NCBI RefSeq assembly: GCF_024198215.1
Contig: NZ_JAKCFA010000010.1
Span: 62,001 to 126,000 of the forward strand
Length of the DNA: 64,000 bases
DNA from: Myxococcus qinghaiensis
GTDB lineage: Bacteria; Myxococcota; Myxococcia; Myxococcales; Myxococcaceae
Reading direction: 5' to 3'
This document shows, piece by piece, positions 1-8,694 of this stretch; positions within the stretch are counted from its first letter, which is position 1, and the number at the start of each line of letters is the position of its first letter. The notes under the pieces were generated by a model, which was not told the DNA's origin, did no database searches, and saw nothing but the letters and a program-made list of their open reading frames with translations. The position numbers were made by a program, and so were the translations under genes.

Positions 1-45
1 ATCGCCCGGCTCCAGCCCGTGCGGCCCTCGGGCCCGCTGAACTGA
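1..45 (+). CDS. Possible 3' end of an upstream gene (partial)
   Basis: Frame 1 is open from the window edge to a TGA at 43-45 and reads as a Pro/Arg-rich tail ending in PSGPLN. It is too short to identify and may be chance. It is listed only because a co-directional gene could end here, 93 bases before the NAD synthetase start. Confidence 0.25.
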   Translation: MARLQPVRPSGPLN

Positions 46-138
46 CCTGGATTCGCCCGGCCTCGTGGGGCTTGCCTTGTGCGTCGCTCCGCGCATTGCT
101 GCGCTCCGCGTCGGACGCGAAAGGGGAGCGGGAGAACC

Positions 139-2031
139 ATGCGGCTCGTGAAAGTCGGCATCGCCAGCGTCAACACCACCGTGGGGGCCTTCGTCCAGAA
201 CACGGACCGGGCCCTGGTCCTGGCGAAGCGGATGGCCGAGGACGGCGTCACCGTGGGCGTCTTCCAGGAGCAGCTCCTCGCCGGCTACCCCGCCGAGGAC
301 ATGGTCCAATGGCAGGGCTTCATCGACCGGCAGTGGCCGGAGCTGGAGCGCTTCGCGCGCGAGACGGTCGCGCTGCCCACCGTCTTCGTCGTCGGCGTGG
401 GCGTGGCCCTGCAGGGCCAGCGCCTCAACTGCGCGGCGGTGGTCGCCGGAGGCCACGTGCTGGGCCTGGTCCCCAAGGAGAAGCTGCCCACGTACAGCGT
501 CTTCTATGAGGCGCGGACGTTCGGCCGGGGCCAGCCGGGCATGAAGGAGCGCTACCGCGGCGTGCCGCTGGGCGACTACCTCTTCCAGTTCGACTTCGGC
601 CTCGTCGCCCCGGAGGTCTGCGAGGACATCTGGAGCGCGGACGGCCCCATGCGCCGGCGCACGTACTCGGGCGCGGAGCTGGTGGTGAACATCTCCGCGT
701 CGCCCTTCCGCCTGGGCTTCGTGGAGACGCGGCGGGAGCTCATCGCCACCCGCGCCGCGGACCACCAGTGCACCATCGCCTACTGCAACGCGGTGGGCAG
801 CAACGACGGCCTCATCTTCGACGGCGGCGGCTTCCTCAACCAGAACGGCCGCCACGTCATGGAGACGCCGCGCTTCCAGGAGGGCTTCGCCTCGGCCGTG
901 GTCGACCTGGACCGCACCCTGCGCCTGCGCGGCGAAGCCACCACGTGGCGCGTGGACCGCGAGGCGTGGCTGACCACCGGCGGCCAGGGCACCCCGGTGC
1001 TGGACTGCACGGAGGCGGTGCGCACGCGGCGCGAGACGCTGACGTACCCCGTGCCCTCGCACCGCAGCTTCTTCCTTCCTCCTCCGGACAAGCGGCGCCC
1101 CGCGCGCGAGGCGCTGTGCGAGGACATCCTGGATGCGCTCTCCCTGGGCGTGGGCGACTACTTCGAGAAGACGCGCGCCTTCAAGGTGCTGGGCATCGCC
1201 CTGTCCGGTGGACGTGACTCGCTGTTGACGCTGCTCATCGCCCACCGCTACGCGAAGCGCGCGCGGCCGGACAACCCGGGCTCGCTCATCCAGGCGTTCT
1301 ACATGCCCAGTCGCTACTCCAGCGACTCCACCCGCGACGCGGCGGAGACGATTGCGCGCGAGCTGGGCGTGTCCTTCCAGATTGTCTCCATCGACGAGGC
1401 CTTCGAGCGCGAGCGCGACGTGGCCGCGAAGATGCTGAACGGCACCCCCGTCACGCCGATTACCGAGCAGAACATCCAGGCCCGCCTGCGCGCCCAGCGC
1501 ATGTGGAACTGGAGCAACTCCTGCGGCGGCCTGTTCCTCCAGACGGGCAACATGAGCGAGAAGTCCGTGGGCTACACCACCATCGGCGGAGATTTGATGG
1601 GCGCGCTCGCCGTCATCTCCAACCTGCCCAAGACGGTGGTGATGTACCTCTTGGACTACCTCCAGGACGTCACCGGCTACGAGGGCATCCGCAAGGTGCT
1701 CGCCAAGCCCGCGGGGCCGGAGCTGGCGCACAACCAGGTGGGGGAGGAGGAGCTGATGCCCTTCCCCATCCTGGACGCGTGCTTCTACCTGTTCGCGAGC
1801 GAGAAGCTCACGCCCGCGGAGATGCTCCAGGCGCTGACGCCCATGTTCCCGGAGGTGGAGGCCTCGAGGCTGCGCGGCTCCGTGGACAAGTTCGTCCGCC
1901 TCTTCACCCAGTCCATCTACAAGTGGGTGCAGTCTCCGCTGTCGCTCCACGTCGGCAACCTCGACCTGGACCGGGAGCGCGCGCTCCAACTGCCCGTCGT
2001 CACCGGCTCGGAGTGGATGCGCGAGAAGTAG
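139..2031 (+). CDS. nadE: Glutamine-dependent NAD+ synthetase
   Basis: Makes NAD+ from deamido-NAD+, ATP and glutamine-derived ammonia, the last step of NAD synthesis, in the cytosol. The 630-residue protein has the two-domain long form. Residues 1 to about 290 are a nitrilase-type glutaminase with Glu44, the PKEKLP lysine region (about 113-115) and Cys161 in PEVCED. The C-terminal half is the synthetase, with the ATP PP-loop SGGRDS near residue 358. The ATG at 139 is preferred over an upstream ATG at 79 because GGAG sits just upstream and MRLVKVGIAS matches the usual nitrilase N-terminus. It appears monocistronic. Confidence 0.95.
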   Translation: MRLVKVGIASVNTTVGAFVQNTDRALVLAKRMAEDGVTVGVFQEQLLAGYPAEDMVQWQGFIDRQWPELERFARETVALPTVFVVGVGVALQGQRLNCAAVVAGGHVLGLVPKEKLPTYSVFYEARTFGRGQPGMKERYRGVPLGDYLFQFDFGLVAPEVCEDIWSADGPMRRRTYSGAELVVNISASPFRLGFVETRRELIATRAADHQCTIAYCNAVGSNDGLIFDGGGFLNQNGRHVMETPRFQEGFASAVVDLDRTLRLRGEATTWRVDREAWLTTGGQGTPVLDCTEAVRTRRETLTYPVPSHRSFFLPPPDKRRPAREALCEDILDALSLGVGDYFEKTRAFKVLGIALSGGRDSLLTLLIAHRYAKRARPDNPGSLIQAFYMPSRYSSDSTRDAAETIARELGVSFQIVSIDEAFERERDVAAKMLNGTPVTPITEQNIQARLRAQRMWNWSNSCGGLFLQTGNMSEKSVGYTTIGGDLMGALAVISNLPKTVVMYLLDYLQDVTGYEGIRKVLAKPAGPELAHNQVGEEELMPFPILDACFYLFASEKLTPAEMLQALTPMFPEVEASRLRGSVDKFVRLFTQSIYKWVQSPLSLHVGNLDLDRERALQLPVVTGSEWMREK

Positions 2032-2182
2032 GCCTGCTCGTGCAACCGTGTCGCCCGGGCTCCACGCCCGGCCGCCTGCTCAGCGAGGAGGCACGCTTGG
2101 GTGATCTCCACCCAGGTGTGCCTTGCCGGATGTGGCCTCGCCAACAACCTTCATGTCAGCCACTCGACGCACGGAGGGTTGG

Positions 2183-3325
2183 ATGAAAGCGAAAATTCTG
2201 GCAGGCGCCATCGGGGCGCTCCTTTACAGCACCTCGGCATTGGCTTCAGACGGCGACTGCCCACCACCCAGGGCGAGCACGGACAGCACTGGGAAGGGCG
2301 TGCTGCTGGCTCAAGCGCAGGACTCCTCCGCGGATGACTTGTATCAGGAGGAAGACGTCATCATCGAGACCGAGCCCGTGCCCGACTCCATGGGCGCGGA
2401 TGACAGCTCGGGCATCGGTGGCAGTGGACAGAGCGGGCAGGATGACTCGTCCAGCAGCAGTCAGGCCGTTCCCCCCGCGGAAGGTGAACTGCGGATGAAC
2501 ATGCCGCTGCGCTGCGAGCCGGTGAACCAGGATGCCTCCCAGCAGGGCACGGGTGGCAGTGGTTCCACGGGTCAGCAGGACATCCAGGGCCTGCAGGCGC
2601 CGCCGCCGCAGTCCTCGCCGCAGCCGCGTCCGGATGCGGCTCCCGCCGTGGAGCCTCGCTCCGAGTCCTACCCGGCCGAGCCGCAGGACGATGCCTTTGG
2701 TGGCAGTGGTGTCGCGGCGCCTCCGCCTTCGGACTTCCGTCCGTCGGCTGAAGCCGCGGAGCCCATCGAGCCGCTCGAGGTGAAGAAGAAGGACAAGCAC
2801 GACATGAAGGGGCTGAGCCTGATGGTCGGCGGTGGTGTGGAGGGTTACACCGGCGCGCTGGCACCGCAGATCAACCCGGGCCCCACCGCGGGCGTGACGG
2901 CGGCCATCCGGCCGTCCAAGGTGTTCGGCATCGAGCTGGGCTACACCGGCGCGCTGAACGACATCGATTCGAAGCGCGGCGAAATCGACACGGACGGTCC
3001 TGACCTCGTGCGCAACGGCGGCACGGCGGTGGCGACGCTGGGTCTGGCCCCCACCGCATGGCAGCCGTACCTGCTGGGCGGCATCGGTATCAGCGACTAC
3101 AACTTCCGTGGCGGCCAGTCGCTGGGATATCGGGATGACACCGTGGGCAACGTGCCCGCGGGCGTGGGCCTGCGCGGCCACGTGGGCAACTTCACGGTGG
3201 ACGCTCGCGCCAACTACAACTTCCTGTTCGACAAGGAGTTCGCCCCTGGCATCGAGTCCGGTGGCGGCGACTTCGACGGCGGGGGTAGCTACCAGGGCGT
3301 GGTCAGCGTGGGTGGTACGTTCTGA
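2183..3325 (+). CDS. Outer-membrane beta-barrel protein with proline-rich linker
   Basis: A 380-residue exported protein. Residues 1-21 are a clear signal peptide ending in STSALA. Residues about 40-200 are low-complexity (Pro, Ser, Gln, Gly, Asp) and probably span periplasm or cell wall. The last 170 residues alternate polar and hydrophobic positions, are rich in Gly and Tyr, and end in GGTF, typical of an OmpA-like eight-stranded barrel. The ATG at 2183 is chosen because CGGAGGG lies 4 bases upstream and the signal peptide starts there. No ligand is evident. A strong hairpin follows the gene. Confidence 0.75.
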   Translation: MKAKILAGAIGALLYSTSALASDGDCPPPRASTDSTGKGVLLAQAQDSSADDLYQEEDVIIETEPVPDSMGADDSSGIGGSGQSGQDDSSSSSQAVPPAEGELRMNMPLRCEPVNQDASQQGTGGSGSTGQQDIQGLQAPPPQSSPQPRPDAAPAVEPRSESYPAEPQDDAFGGSGVAAPPPSDFRPSAEAAEPIEPLEVKKKDKHDMKGLSLMVGGGVEGYTGALAPQINPGPTAGVTAAIRPSKVFGIELGYTGALNDIDSKRGEIDTDGPDLVRNGGTAVATLGLAPTAWQPYLLGGIGISDYNFRGGQSLGYRDDTVGNVPAGVGLRGHVGNFTVDARANYNFLFDKEFAPGIESGGGDFDGGGSYQGVVSVGGTF

Positions 3326-3363
3326 CGCAGGCCGGATGAAGCCTTCACGCCTGGCGTGAGTCG

Positions 3364-3400
3364 GTGGCGCGGTGCCCGGTAGCCAACGGGCCCGCGCCAC
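3364..3400 (+). terminator. Rho-independent-like terminator after the beta-barrel gene
   Basis: GTGGCGCGGTGCCCG pairs with CGGGCCCGCGCCAC around an 8-base loop, giving a near-perfect stem of about 14 bp starting 38 bases after the stop codon. Only a weak T-rich run (TGTGCTTTCC) follows, as is common in high-GC genomes. Confidence 0.65.
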
Positions 3401-3471
3401 TGTGCTTTCCAGTGCGGCGCCCCGGGGGGCGGCGAGTTAAGGTGGAACCTTCTACTGCAACAGGAGAAGGA

Positions 3472-3798
3472 ATGGGCCTGGGTATCGAAGACGTGAAGGT
3501 GGGAACTGGCACGGAGGCCACCTCCGGCAAGTCGGTCACCGTGCATTACGTGGGGACGCTGACGAACGGCACGAAGTTCGACAGCAGCCGGGACCGGCCG
3601 GGTCCGGGCTTCACCTTCAAGCTGGGTGCGGGCCAGGTCATCCAGGGCTGGGACCAGGGTGTCGCCGGGATGAAGATTGGCGGCGTGCGCAAGCTCACGA
3701 TTCCGCCCGAGCTGGGCTACGGCTCCCGCGGCGCCGGTGGAGTCATTCCGCCCAACGCCACCCTGCTGTTCGAGGTGGAGCTGTTGGAAGTCCGCTGA
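3472..3798 (+). CDS. FKBP-type peptidyl-prolyl cis-trans isomerase
   Basis: A 108-residue single-domain FKBP that should catalyse cis-trans isomerisation of prolyl bonds. It follows the FKBP12 pattern throughout: VTVHYVGTLTNGTKFDSS, the core GAGQVIQGWDQGVAGMKIGG, LGYGSRGAGGVIPPNATLLFEVELL. There is no signal peptide with this start, so it is cytosolic. The ATG at 3472 has AGGAGAAGG directly upstream; the open frame reaches further back, but that stretch encodes the preceding terminator hairpin. The thioredoxin gene follows after 39 bases, so the two folding proteins are probably co-transcribed. Confidence 0.93.
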   Translation: MGLGIEDVKVGTGTEATSGKSVTVHYVGTLTNGTKFDSSRDRPGPGFTFKLGAGQVIQGWDQGVAGMKIGGVRKLTIPPELGYGSRGAGGVIPPNATLLFEVELLEVR

Positions 3799-3837
3799 AG
3801 TCACGCTCCGCCCAGGCGGGGAGAAACGAGGGCCGTC

Positions 3838-4227
3838 ATGGCGACGGTGACAATCACCAAGGACAACTTCAAGGAAACAGTCGGCAAGGATGGCATCGTC
3901 ATCCTGGACTGGTGGGCGTCGTGGTGCGGCCCGTGCCGCATCTTCGCGCCCACGTTCGAATCGGCGTCCGGCAAGCATGCGGACATCGTCTTCGGGAAGA
4001 TTGATACCGAGGCGCAGCCGGAGCTGTCCGGAGCGTTCGAGATTCGCTCCATCCCCACGCTGATGGTGTTTCGTGACGGCATCCTGCTCTTCGAGCAGGC
4101 TGGCGCGCTTCCCGCCGCCGCGCTGGAGGACCTGGTCCGCCAGGTCCGCGCACTCGACATGGAGCAGGTGAAGAAGGAAGTCGAGGAGCGCCGGAGCAAG
4201 GAAGGCAAGGAAGCGCCCAAGGCCTGA
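3838..4227 (+). CDS. Thioredoxin
   Basis: A 129-residue thioredoxin with the redox motif WCGPC (Cys30 and Cys33) and the cis-proline of SIPTLM, which together define the dithiol-disulfide oxidoreductase active site. No signal peptide, so cytosolic. It is about 20 residues longer than a standard thioredoxin because of a charged C-terminal helix rich in Lys and Glu (MEQVKKEVEERRSKEGKE). GAGGG lies 6 bases before the ATG. It lies downstream of the FKBP gene and ends against a convergent gene, with a hairpin between. Confidence 0.93.
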   Translation: MATVTITKDNFKETVGKDGIVILDWWASWCGPCRIFAPTFESASGKHADIVFGKIDTEAQPELSGAFEIRSIPTLMVFRDGILLFEQAGALPAAALEDLVRQVRALDMEQVKKEVEERRSKEGKEAPKA

Positions 4228-4269
4228 GTCGGTCCTCGGCGGGCGGGCCTTGGGCCTGTCCGCGCCGCT

Positions 4270-4299
4270 GGCCGGAAGCGTCTCGCGGTGCTTCCGGCC
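4270..4299. terminator. Bidirectional terminator hairpin
   Basis: GGCCGGAAGC and GCTTCCGGCC form a perfect 10-bp stem around a 10-base loop, with further partial pairing outside it. It lies between the convergent thioredoxin and DUF2378-like genes and could serve both. Confidence 0.7.
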
Positions 4300-4328
4300 G
4301 GTCGGCGGCTCCCTCGGAAGAGAGGGGG

Positions 4329-4925
4329 CTACCAGTGGATGAGCAGCGAGAAGTCCTTGAAGGGCGGCTCGCCGGACTCCAGCTCCACGCGGAAGCGCCG
4401 CTCCGGGTTCGTCTGGAGCAGGCCACTGCGCACCAGGCCACTGCACCACGCGGGGCCGAAGAACTCGTCCTTGAAGCGCAGGCGCGCGGTGGTGTCGGAG
4501 ACGCGCTCGTACTCCCGCTCGCCGAAGGTGCTGGTGGCGCCCGCGAGGCCCGCGCTCATCGACAGGCCTCGGTGCGGGTCCTCGCCGGTGATGGCCATCA
4601 CCATGGCGCCCACGGGGGCGGAGAAGACGTGGCCCGCGGCGGTGAAGGACAGCTGCTCCACGGCTTTGGAGTAGTCCTCGCCCAGCGCGCGCTCCACGGA
4701 GCTGGCGCCCTCGTGGAGCAGCTCCAGGTACTCGCGGGCGGGGCGGTGCGAGGGGGCGCCGCGCGCGGGGACGCTGGGGATGGGCGGCGCTCCGGCGGCC
4801 CGTGCCAGGTTCTGACCCATCCGCTGGGCGATGCTTTCGCGGAGGCTCTGCACGAACAAATCGAGCACCAGGTGCTCGGGACGACACAGGGCCATACGGG
4901 CCTGCAGGTGCGGAGGAGAGTCCAT
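4329..4925 (-). CDS. DUF2378/TIGR02265-like protein
   Basis: A 198-residue soluble protein without signal peptide or membrane segment. Its size and layout (helical N-terminal third, then a mixed segment with FGEREYERVSDTTARLRF and a C-terminal strand-rich part) resemble the myxobacterial paralogous family TIGR02265/DUF2378, whose function is unknown. No catalytic motif is visible. AGGAAAG lies upstream of the ATG. The assignment rests on general resemblance from memory, so the family name is tentative though the gene is secure. Confidence 0.55.
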   Translation of the reverse strand: MDSPPHLQARMALCRPEHLVLDLFVQSLRESIAQRMGQNLARAAGAPPIPSVPARGAPSHRPAREYLELLHEGASSVERALGEDYSKAVEQLSFTAAGHVFSAPVGAMVMAITGEDPHRGLSMSAGLAGATSTFGEREYERVSDTTARLRFKDEFFGPAWCSGLVRSGLLQTNPERRFRVELESGEPPFKDFSLLIHW

Positions 4926-4991
4926 GTGACTTTCCTAGCGGCGGCAGGCCCGCCAAGTCCAGCGGGGGTGGGGTGTCCTCGGGTCGACCTG

Positions 4992-5870
4992 TCATTTGGC
5001 GACCGTGCAGACACCTCCACCGTTGAGGTGGGCCTGGTCGACGATGCTCTGGGTGACGAACTCCTGCAGCGTGCGCACATCATGCGCTCCGGGCAGATAC
5101 ACCACCGGCTGACCCGCTGCGTCGCGCAGTTCAAGACCTTGGGCATCCTTCAAGTCGGTGAGCTGCTGTGAGGCGAGGCCCTCGGGGGTGATGAGACGCT
5201 CCGGGTTGGCCGTGGCGGCGAGCGCGTCGAAGCGCAGCTGCACGCCTTTGTGGGTGCCGAGCCTGTCGTAGAACATGTGTTCGGCGTGGATGGTGACCTC
5301 CACGTCCGCGCGTGAGCCCTCCGGGACGATGATGCCCTGGGTGCCATCCACCCCGTTGATGCAGTCCACCATGCGTGCCTGCACGGGGAAGCCCATGCGG
5401 AAGTCGAAGATGCCCACCCCCGCCTTCACCGCGCGCCCCTCCACCCAGTAGCTGAAGCCGCGCTCGCGCATCATCGCCAGGTCCACGGCGGAGACCTGGC
5501 CGTCCGCCAGCTCCGTGTCTTCGCGGGGCGGGCTCACGTGGAAGCCCACGTTCCAGCGGCCCGCCGGCAGGCCCGTCAGCTCCGTCAGCGGGATGTCGCC
5601 CTTCTGCACGTCCACCAGCACGTGGCGGCGGCTGGCCTGCACCTCGCCCGAAGCGGACGTCAGGGTGAAGTCCCCGAGCGACACGAGGTACTTGGTGAAC
5701 TGCACGGACCAGCCGTCCTGGAAGAGCGTGTCCGGCAGGCCCCGCTGGGTGCCGTCTCCACCGCTCATCGTCACGCGCACGTCTCCCGGAGCCACGGAGT
5801 CACAGGCCGGGAGCACCAGTGTCAGCGCCAGCAGCGCGCAGAGGCCAGGGACGCTTGAGGTCAGGTTCAT
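4992..5870 (-). CDS. Lipoprotein of the receptor cluster (GWSV family)
   Basis: A 292-residue lipoprotein: hydrophobic signal ending LVLPAC, with Cys23 as the acylation site. The mature part begins with a beta-rich domain containing DGWSVQFTKYLVSLGDFTL. This resembles TGWSVRLDSARMVLGPIYL in the lipoprotein at 8695, so the two look like distant paralogues. A later segment, VEVTIHAEHMFYDRLGTHKGVQLRFDA, is rich in His, Asp and Glu and could bind metal (inference). The ATG at 5870 begins the signal peptide; the frame also allows a TTG at 5891, but that lies inside the operator. It is divergent from the TonB receptor. Confidence 0.7.
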   Translation of the reverse strand: MNLTSSVPGLCALLALTLVLPACDSVAPGDVRVTMSGGDGTQRGLPDTLFQDGWSVQFTKYLVSLGDFTLTSASGEVQASRRHVLVDVQKGDIPLTELTGLPAGRWNVGFHVSPPREDTELADGQVSAVDLAMMRERGFSYWVEGRAVKAGVGIFDFRMGFPVQARMVDCINGVDGTQGIIVPEGSRADVEVTIHAEHMFYDRLGTHKGVQLRFDALAATANPERLITPEGLASQQLTDLKDAQGLELRDAAGQPVVYLPGAHDVRTLQEFVTQSIVDQAHLNGGGVCTVAK

Positions 5871-5886
5871 GTTTCTCTTATGTATA

Positions 5887-5901
5887 TGCAACTAAGTTGC
5901 A
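5887..5901. promoter_or_regulatory. Operator 1: perfect 7-1-7 palindrome
   Basis: TGCAACT-A-AGTTGCA is a perfect inverted repeat in an AT-rich island between the divergent lipoprotein (ATG at 5870) and TonB receptor (GTG at 5953) genes. The 7-1-7 form is that of Fur-superfamily boxes. Imperfect copies occur at 13361 and 14887. The regulator is not in this window. Confidence 0.6.
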
Positions 5902-5952
5902 ATTCAAGCAGGCCGTGTTGTATCTCCCGGCTGTCGACGTTCCGGTGGCGAG

Positions 5953-8598
5953 GTGTCTTGGGGTGCCGCCGAACCCAGGAGTGAGGTCCTCGCCGTGTGG
6001 ATTGCGATGCTGGTGTTGTGTGCGGTGGGGGCGTTGGAGGAGCCGCCCATCTCGCCGCCCGTGCCCGTGGAGGCGGCGGCGCCGCTGATGCCCGGGGATG
6101 CATCGGTGCTGGAGCGCCCGGCGACGGTGCTGTTGCGGCTCACGATTGACGACGTGGGCGCGGTGTCTCGGGTGGAGGTGCGTGAGTCGGCGGGCCCGGT
6201 GTTCGACCGGGCGGCGATGGGCGCGGCGGTGCGCTGGCGGTTCGAGCCGGCGCGGCGAGGTGGAGTGCCGCTGGAGGTGCAGGTGGAGGTGCCGGTCCAG
6301 TTCGCCCCCGCGCGAGCAGGCGAGGCGCTGGCTGAGGGGGCGGCAGCGGCGCCGTCGGGGTCCGAGTCCGTGCGAGCCGCCACCGGGGACACGTCGCACG
6401 GGGAGACGGGAGCGATGTTGTCGGCGCCAGTGTCGACCGAGCCCGCGGGTGGGGCGACCTGGGAGTCGTCACCGTTGGATGTTCCCGAGGCGTCGAAGCC
6501 GTCCGCTGGAGGGTTCTCCACCACGGTCCGAGGCGTGGCCGAGGCGCCGCCGCCCGTCGCGGTGGGGGACTTCCACATCGAGGTGGGGCAGCTCGCGGAC
6601 GTCCCGCGCAACTCCGCGTCCGACCTGATGTTGCTCGCGCCCGGAGTCATGCTGGCCAATCACGGCGGCGAGGGCCACGCGGAGACGGTGTTCATCCGAG
6701 GCTTCGACGCGGGCGAGGGCAAGGACGTGGAGATGCGCCTCAACGGCGTGCCCCTCAATGAGGTCTCCCATGCCCACGGGCACGGGTACGCGGACACGTA
6801 CTTCATCATCCCGGAGTTGGTGGACTCGCTGCGCGTCACCGAGGGGCCCTATGACGCCTCGCAAGGCGACTTCGGCGTGGCGGGCACGGTGGAGTACCAG
6901 CTCGGCCTCGCGCGTCGCGGGCTCACCGCGTCGGCCAGCTACGGCAGCTTCGCCTCGCGTCGGCTCGCGCTCGTCTGGGGCCCGCCCGAGTCCACTGAAG
7001 CCACCTTCGTGGGGCTGCTGCTGCGACAGGGGCAGGGCTTCGGACCGAATCGCTCCTTCGCCAATGCGACCGCCATGGCGCAGGTGGAGCTGCGGCTGGG
7101 GGACGACACGCGGCTGCGCCTGCTCGGGGCCAGCTATGGGGCCCGGTTCGCGTCTGCGGGCGTGGTGCGGGAGACGGACGTGGTGGACGCGCGGTTGCCG
7201 TGCGCGGCGGACGCGGACTCGCAGTTCTTCTGCTTCTATGACGAGAACCAGGGCGGCGCGAGCCAGCGGCACCTCGTCTCCGCGGAGCTCCAGTCGCGGC
7301 TCAAGCGCGGCGGCAGGATGGTGCAGCAGGGCTATGTGGTGCTGCGGCAGACGCGCATCCGCGACAACTTCACGGGCTTCATCCAGGACACGCCGCCGGG
7401 CGAGGACGCGCAGCGCGGAGACGGCACGGAGGGCTACTACCGGGGCAGCACCCTGGGGCTGCGCGGGCGCTACATCCCGGGGCTCACCCTGCTGGGACAG
7501 TCGCGTCCGCTGGAGCTGGGCTACGTGGCCCGCTACGACGATGTCCGCACGCGCTCCCGACGACTGCGGGACAGCGGAGGCGCGCCGTACTCCACCATGT
7601 TCGACAACCAGGTGCGCACCACGAACCTGGGCGGATATGCGTCCCTGCGCGTGCAGCCGCTCGACTGGCTGGCCCTGCGGGTCGGCGTGCGGTTGGACAC
7701 GTTCCTGTTCGGCGTGGAGGACCTGAACCGTCCCGCCGTGGACCGCGACGGGCCGCGCATCCCCGAGGAGTCCCTGGACGCCTATGGCTTCTTCGCGAGT
7801 CCCCGCGCCAGCGCGGAGGTGAAGCTGTCACCTCGGCTCACGTGGTTGACGAGCGCGGGGCTGGGCGCGCGCTCCAGTGACGCCGCCGCGCTGTCGGACG
7901 CGGAGCTGGCGCCGTATGCGCGGGTCGCCTCGGGAGAGACGGGGCTGGGTTGGAAGCGGGAGGGCGAGGCGCGGCCGTACTCGCTGGAGGCACGGGGCGC
8001 GGTCTTCGCCACGCGCGTGTCTCAAGACTTCGTCTTCGACGAGAGGCTCGGACGCAACCAGCCCATCGGCGCTTCACAGCGACTGGGCGCCTTCGCCACG
8101 GGGCGGTTGCAGTGGGCCGACTGGCTCGATGCGCAGGCCTCGGTGGCCTGGGCTCGTGCGACGTTGCCCGTGCCGGGGGCCTCCTCGTGGAAGCTGTGGG
8201 ACGGCGCGGTGATGCCGTACATCCCCGCGCTGCTGGGCCGGGTGGATGCCTCGGTGCGAGGCCACGTCACCGTGGGCAGTGAGCGGCTCGGGTGGAGCGT
8301 GGCGCTGGGGCACAGCGCGGTCGGGCCTCGGCCTCTGCCGCTCAATCGCTACAGCGAGCCGGTGTTCCTCTTCGACGTGGGCACTCGCGCGCGCTGGGAC
8401 TGGATGGAGCTGGGCGTGTCCGTGGAGAACGTGCTGGATGCGCGCTGGCGTGAGACGGAGCTCAACTACGTCTCCAACTTCCGGGGCCCCGATGCACCCG
8501 CGTCCCTGATGGCCACGCGCCACTTCTCCGCCGGAGCCCCGCGCACCTTCCGAGGCACCCTCACGCTGTACCTGGACTTCGAGGAGGACGCTCCATGA
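5953..8598 (+). CDS. TonB-dependent receptor with N-terminal TonB-C domain
   Basis: An 881-residue outer-membrane importer. After a signal segment (hydrophobic to about residue 27), residues about 50-115 look like a TonB C-terminal domain (VLLRLTIDDVGAVSRVEV, then AVRWRFEPAR). An Ala/Pro/Glu-rich linker leads to a plug domain (about 205-330) with GHAETVFIRGF, NGVPLNEVSHAHGHGYADTY and SLRVTEGPYDASQGDFG. The rest is the 22-strand barrel, ending in a short strand before the stop. The His cluster in the plug could touch a metal or metal complex (inference). The GTG at 5953 is used; a GTG at 5995 would leave a signal without a positive charge. Operator 1 lies 52 bases upstream. Confidence 0.88.
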   Translation: MSWGAAEPRSEVLAVWIAMLVLCAVGALEEPPISPPVPVEAAAPLMPGDASVLERPATVLLRLTIDDVGAVSRVEVRESAGPVFDRAAMGAAVRWRFEPARRGGVPLEVQVEVPVQFAPARAGEALAEGAAAAPSGSESVRAATGDTSHGETGAMLSAPVSTEPAGGATWESSPLDVPEASKPSAGGFSTTVRGVAEAPPPVAVGDFHIEVGQLADVPRNSASDLMLLAPGVMLANHGGEGHAETVFIRGFDAGEGKDVEMRLNGVPLNEVSHAHGHGYADTYFIIPELVDSLRVTEGPYDASQGDFGVAGTVEYQLGLARRGLTASASYGSFASRRLALVWGPPESTEATFVGLLLRQGQGFGPNRSFANATAMAQVELRLGDDTRLRLLGASYGARFASAGVVRETDVVDARLPCAADADSQFFCFYDENQGGASQRHLVSAELQSRLKRGGRMVQQGYVVLRQTRIRDNFTGFIQDTPPGEDAQRGDGTEGYYRGSTLGLRGRYIPGLTLLGQSRPLELGYVARYDDVRTRSRRLRDSGGAPYSTMFDNQVRTTNLGGYASLRVQPLDWLALRVGVRLDTFLFGVEDLNRPAVDRDGPRIPEESLDAYGFFASPRASAEVKLSPRLTWLTSAGLGARSSDAAALSDAELAPYARVASGETGLGWKREGEARPYSLEARGAVFATRVSQDFVFDERLGRNQPIGASQRLGAFATGRLQWADWLDAQASVAWARATLPVPGASSWKLWDGAVMPYIPALLGRVDASVRGHVTVGSERLGWSVALGHSAVGPRPLPLNRYSEPVFLFDVGTRARWDWMELGVSVENVLDARWRETELNYVSNFRGPDAPASLMATRHFSAGAPRTFRGTLTLYLDFEEDAP

Positions 8599-8694
8599 GG
8601 CGCTTGTCCCATCCGCCCGAAAGGGTCGCTTCGTCGCGAACGGCACCAACCCTGGCACGGTGCGGTGCCTCGCTGCATCGAGGAGAGGAGTCCC

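Noticed and set aside
2032..2182. Small gene or RNA between the NAD synthetase and the beta-barrel gene
   Set aside because: Only a weak CGGGC/GCCCG stem and no RNA-like structure or coding motif found.
8653..8669. Sigma-54-like element (TGGCAC...GGTGC) before the lipoprotein at 8695
   Set aside because: The -24 part fits but the -12 part (GGTGC) is weak, and the gene lies in the same direction behind the receptor, so a separate promoter is not needed.
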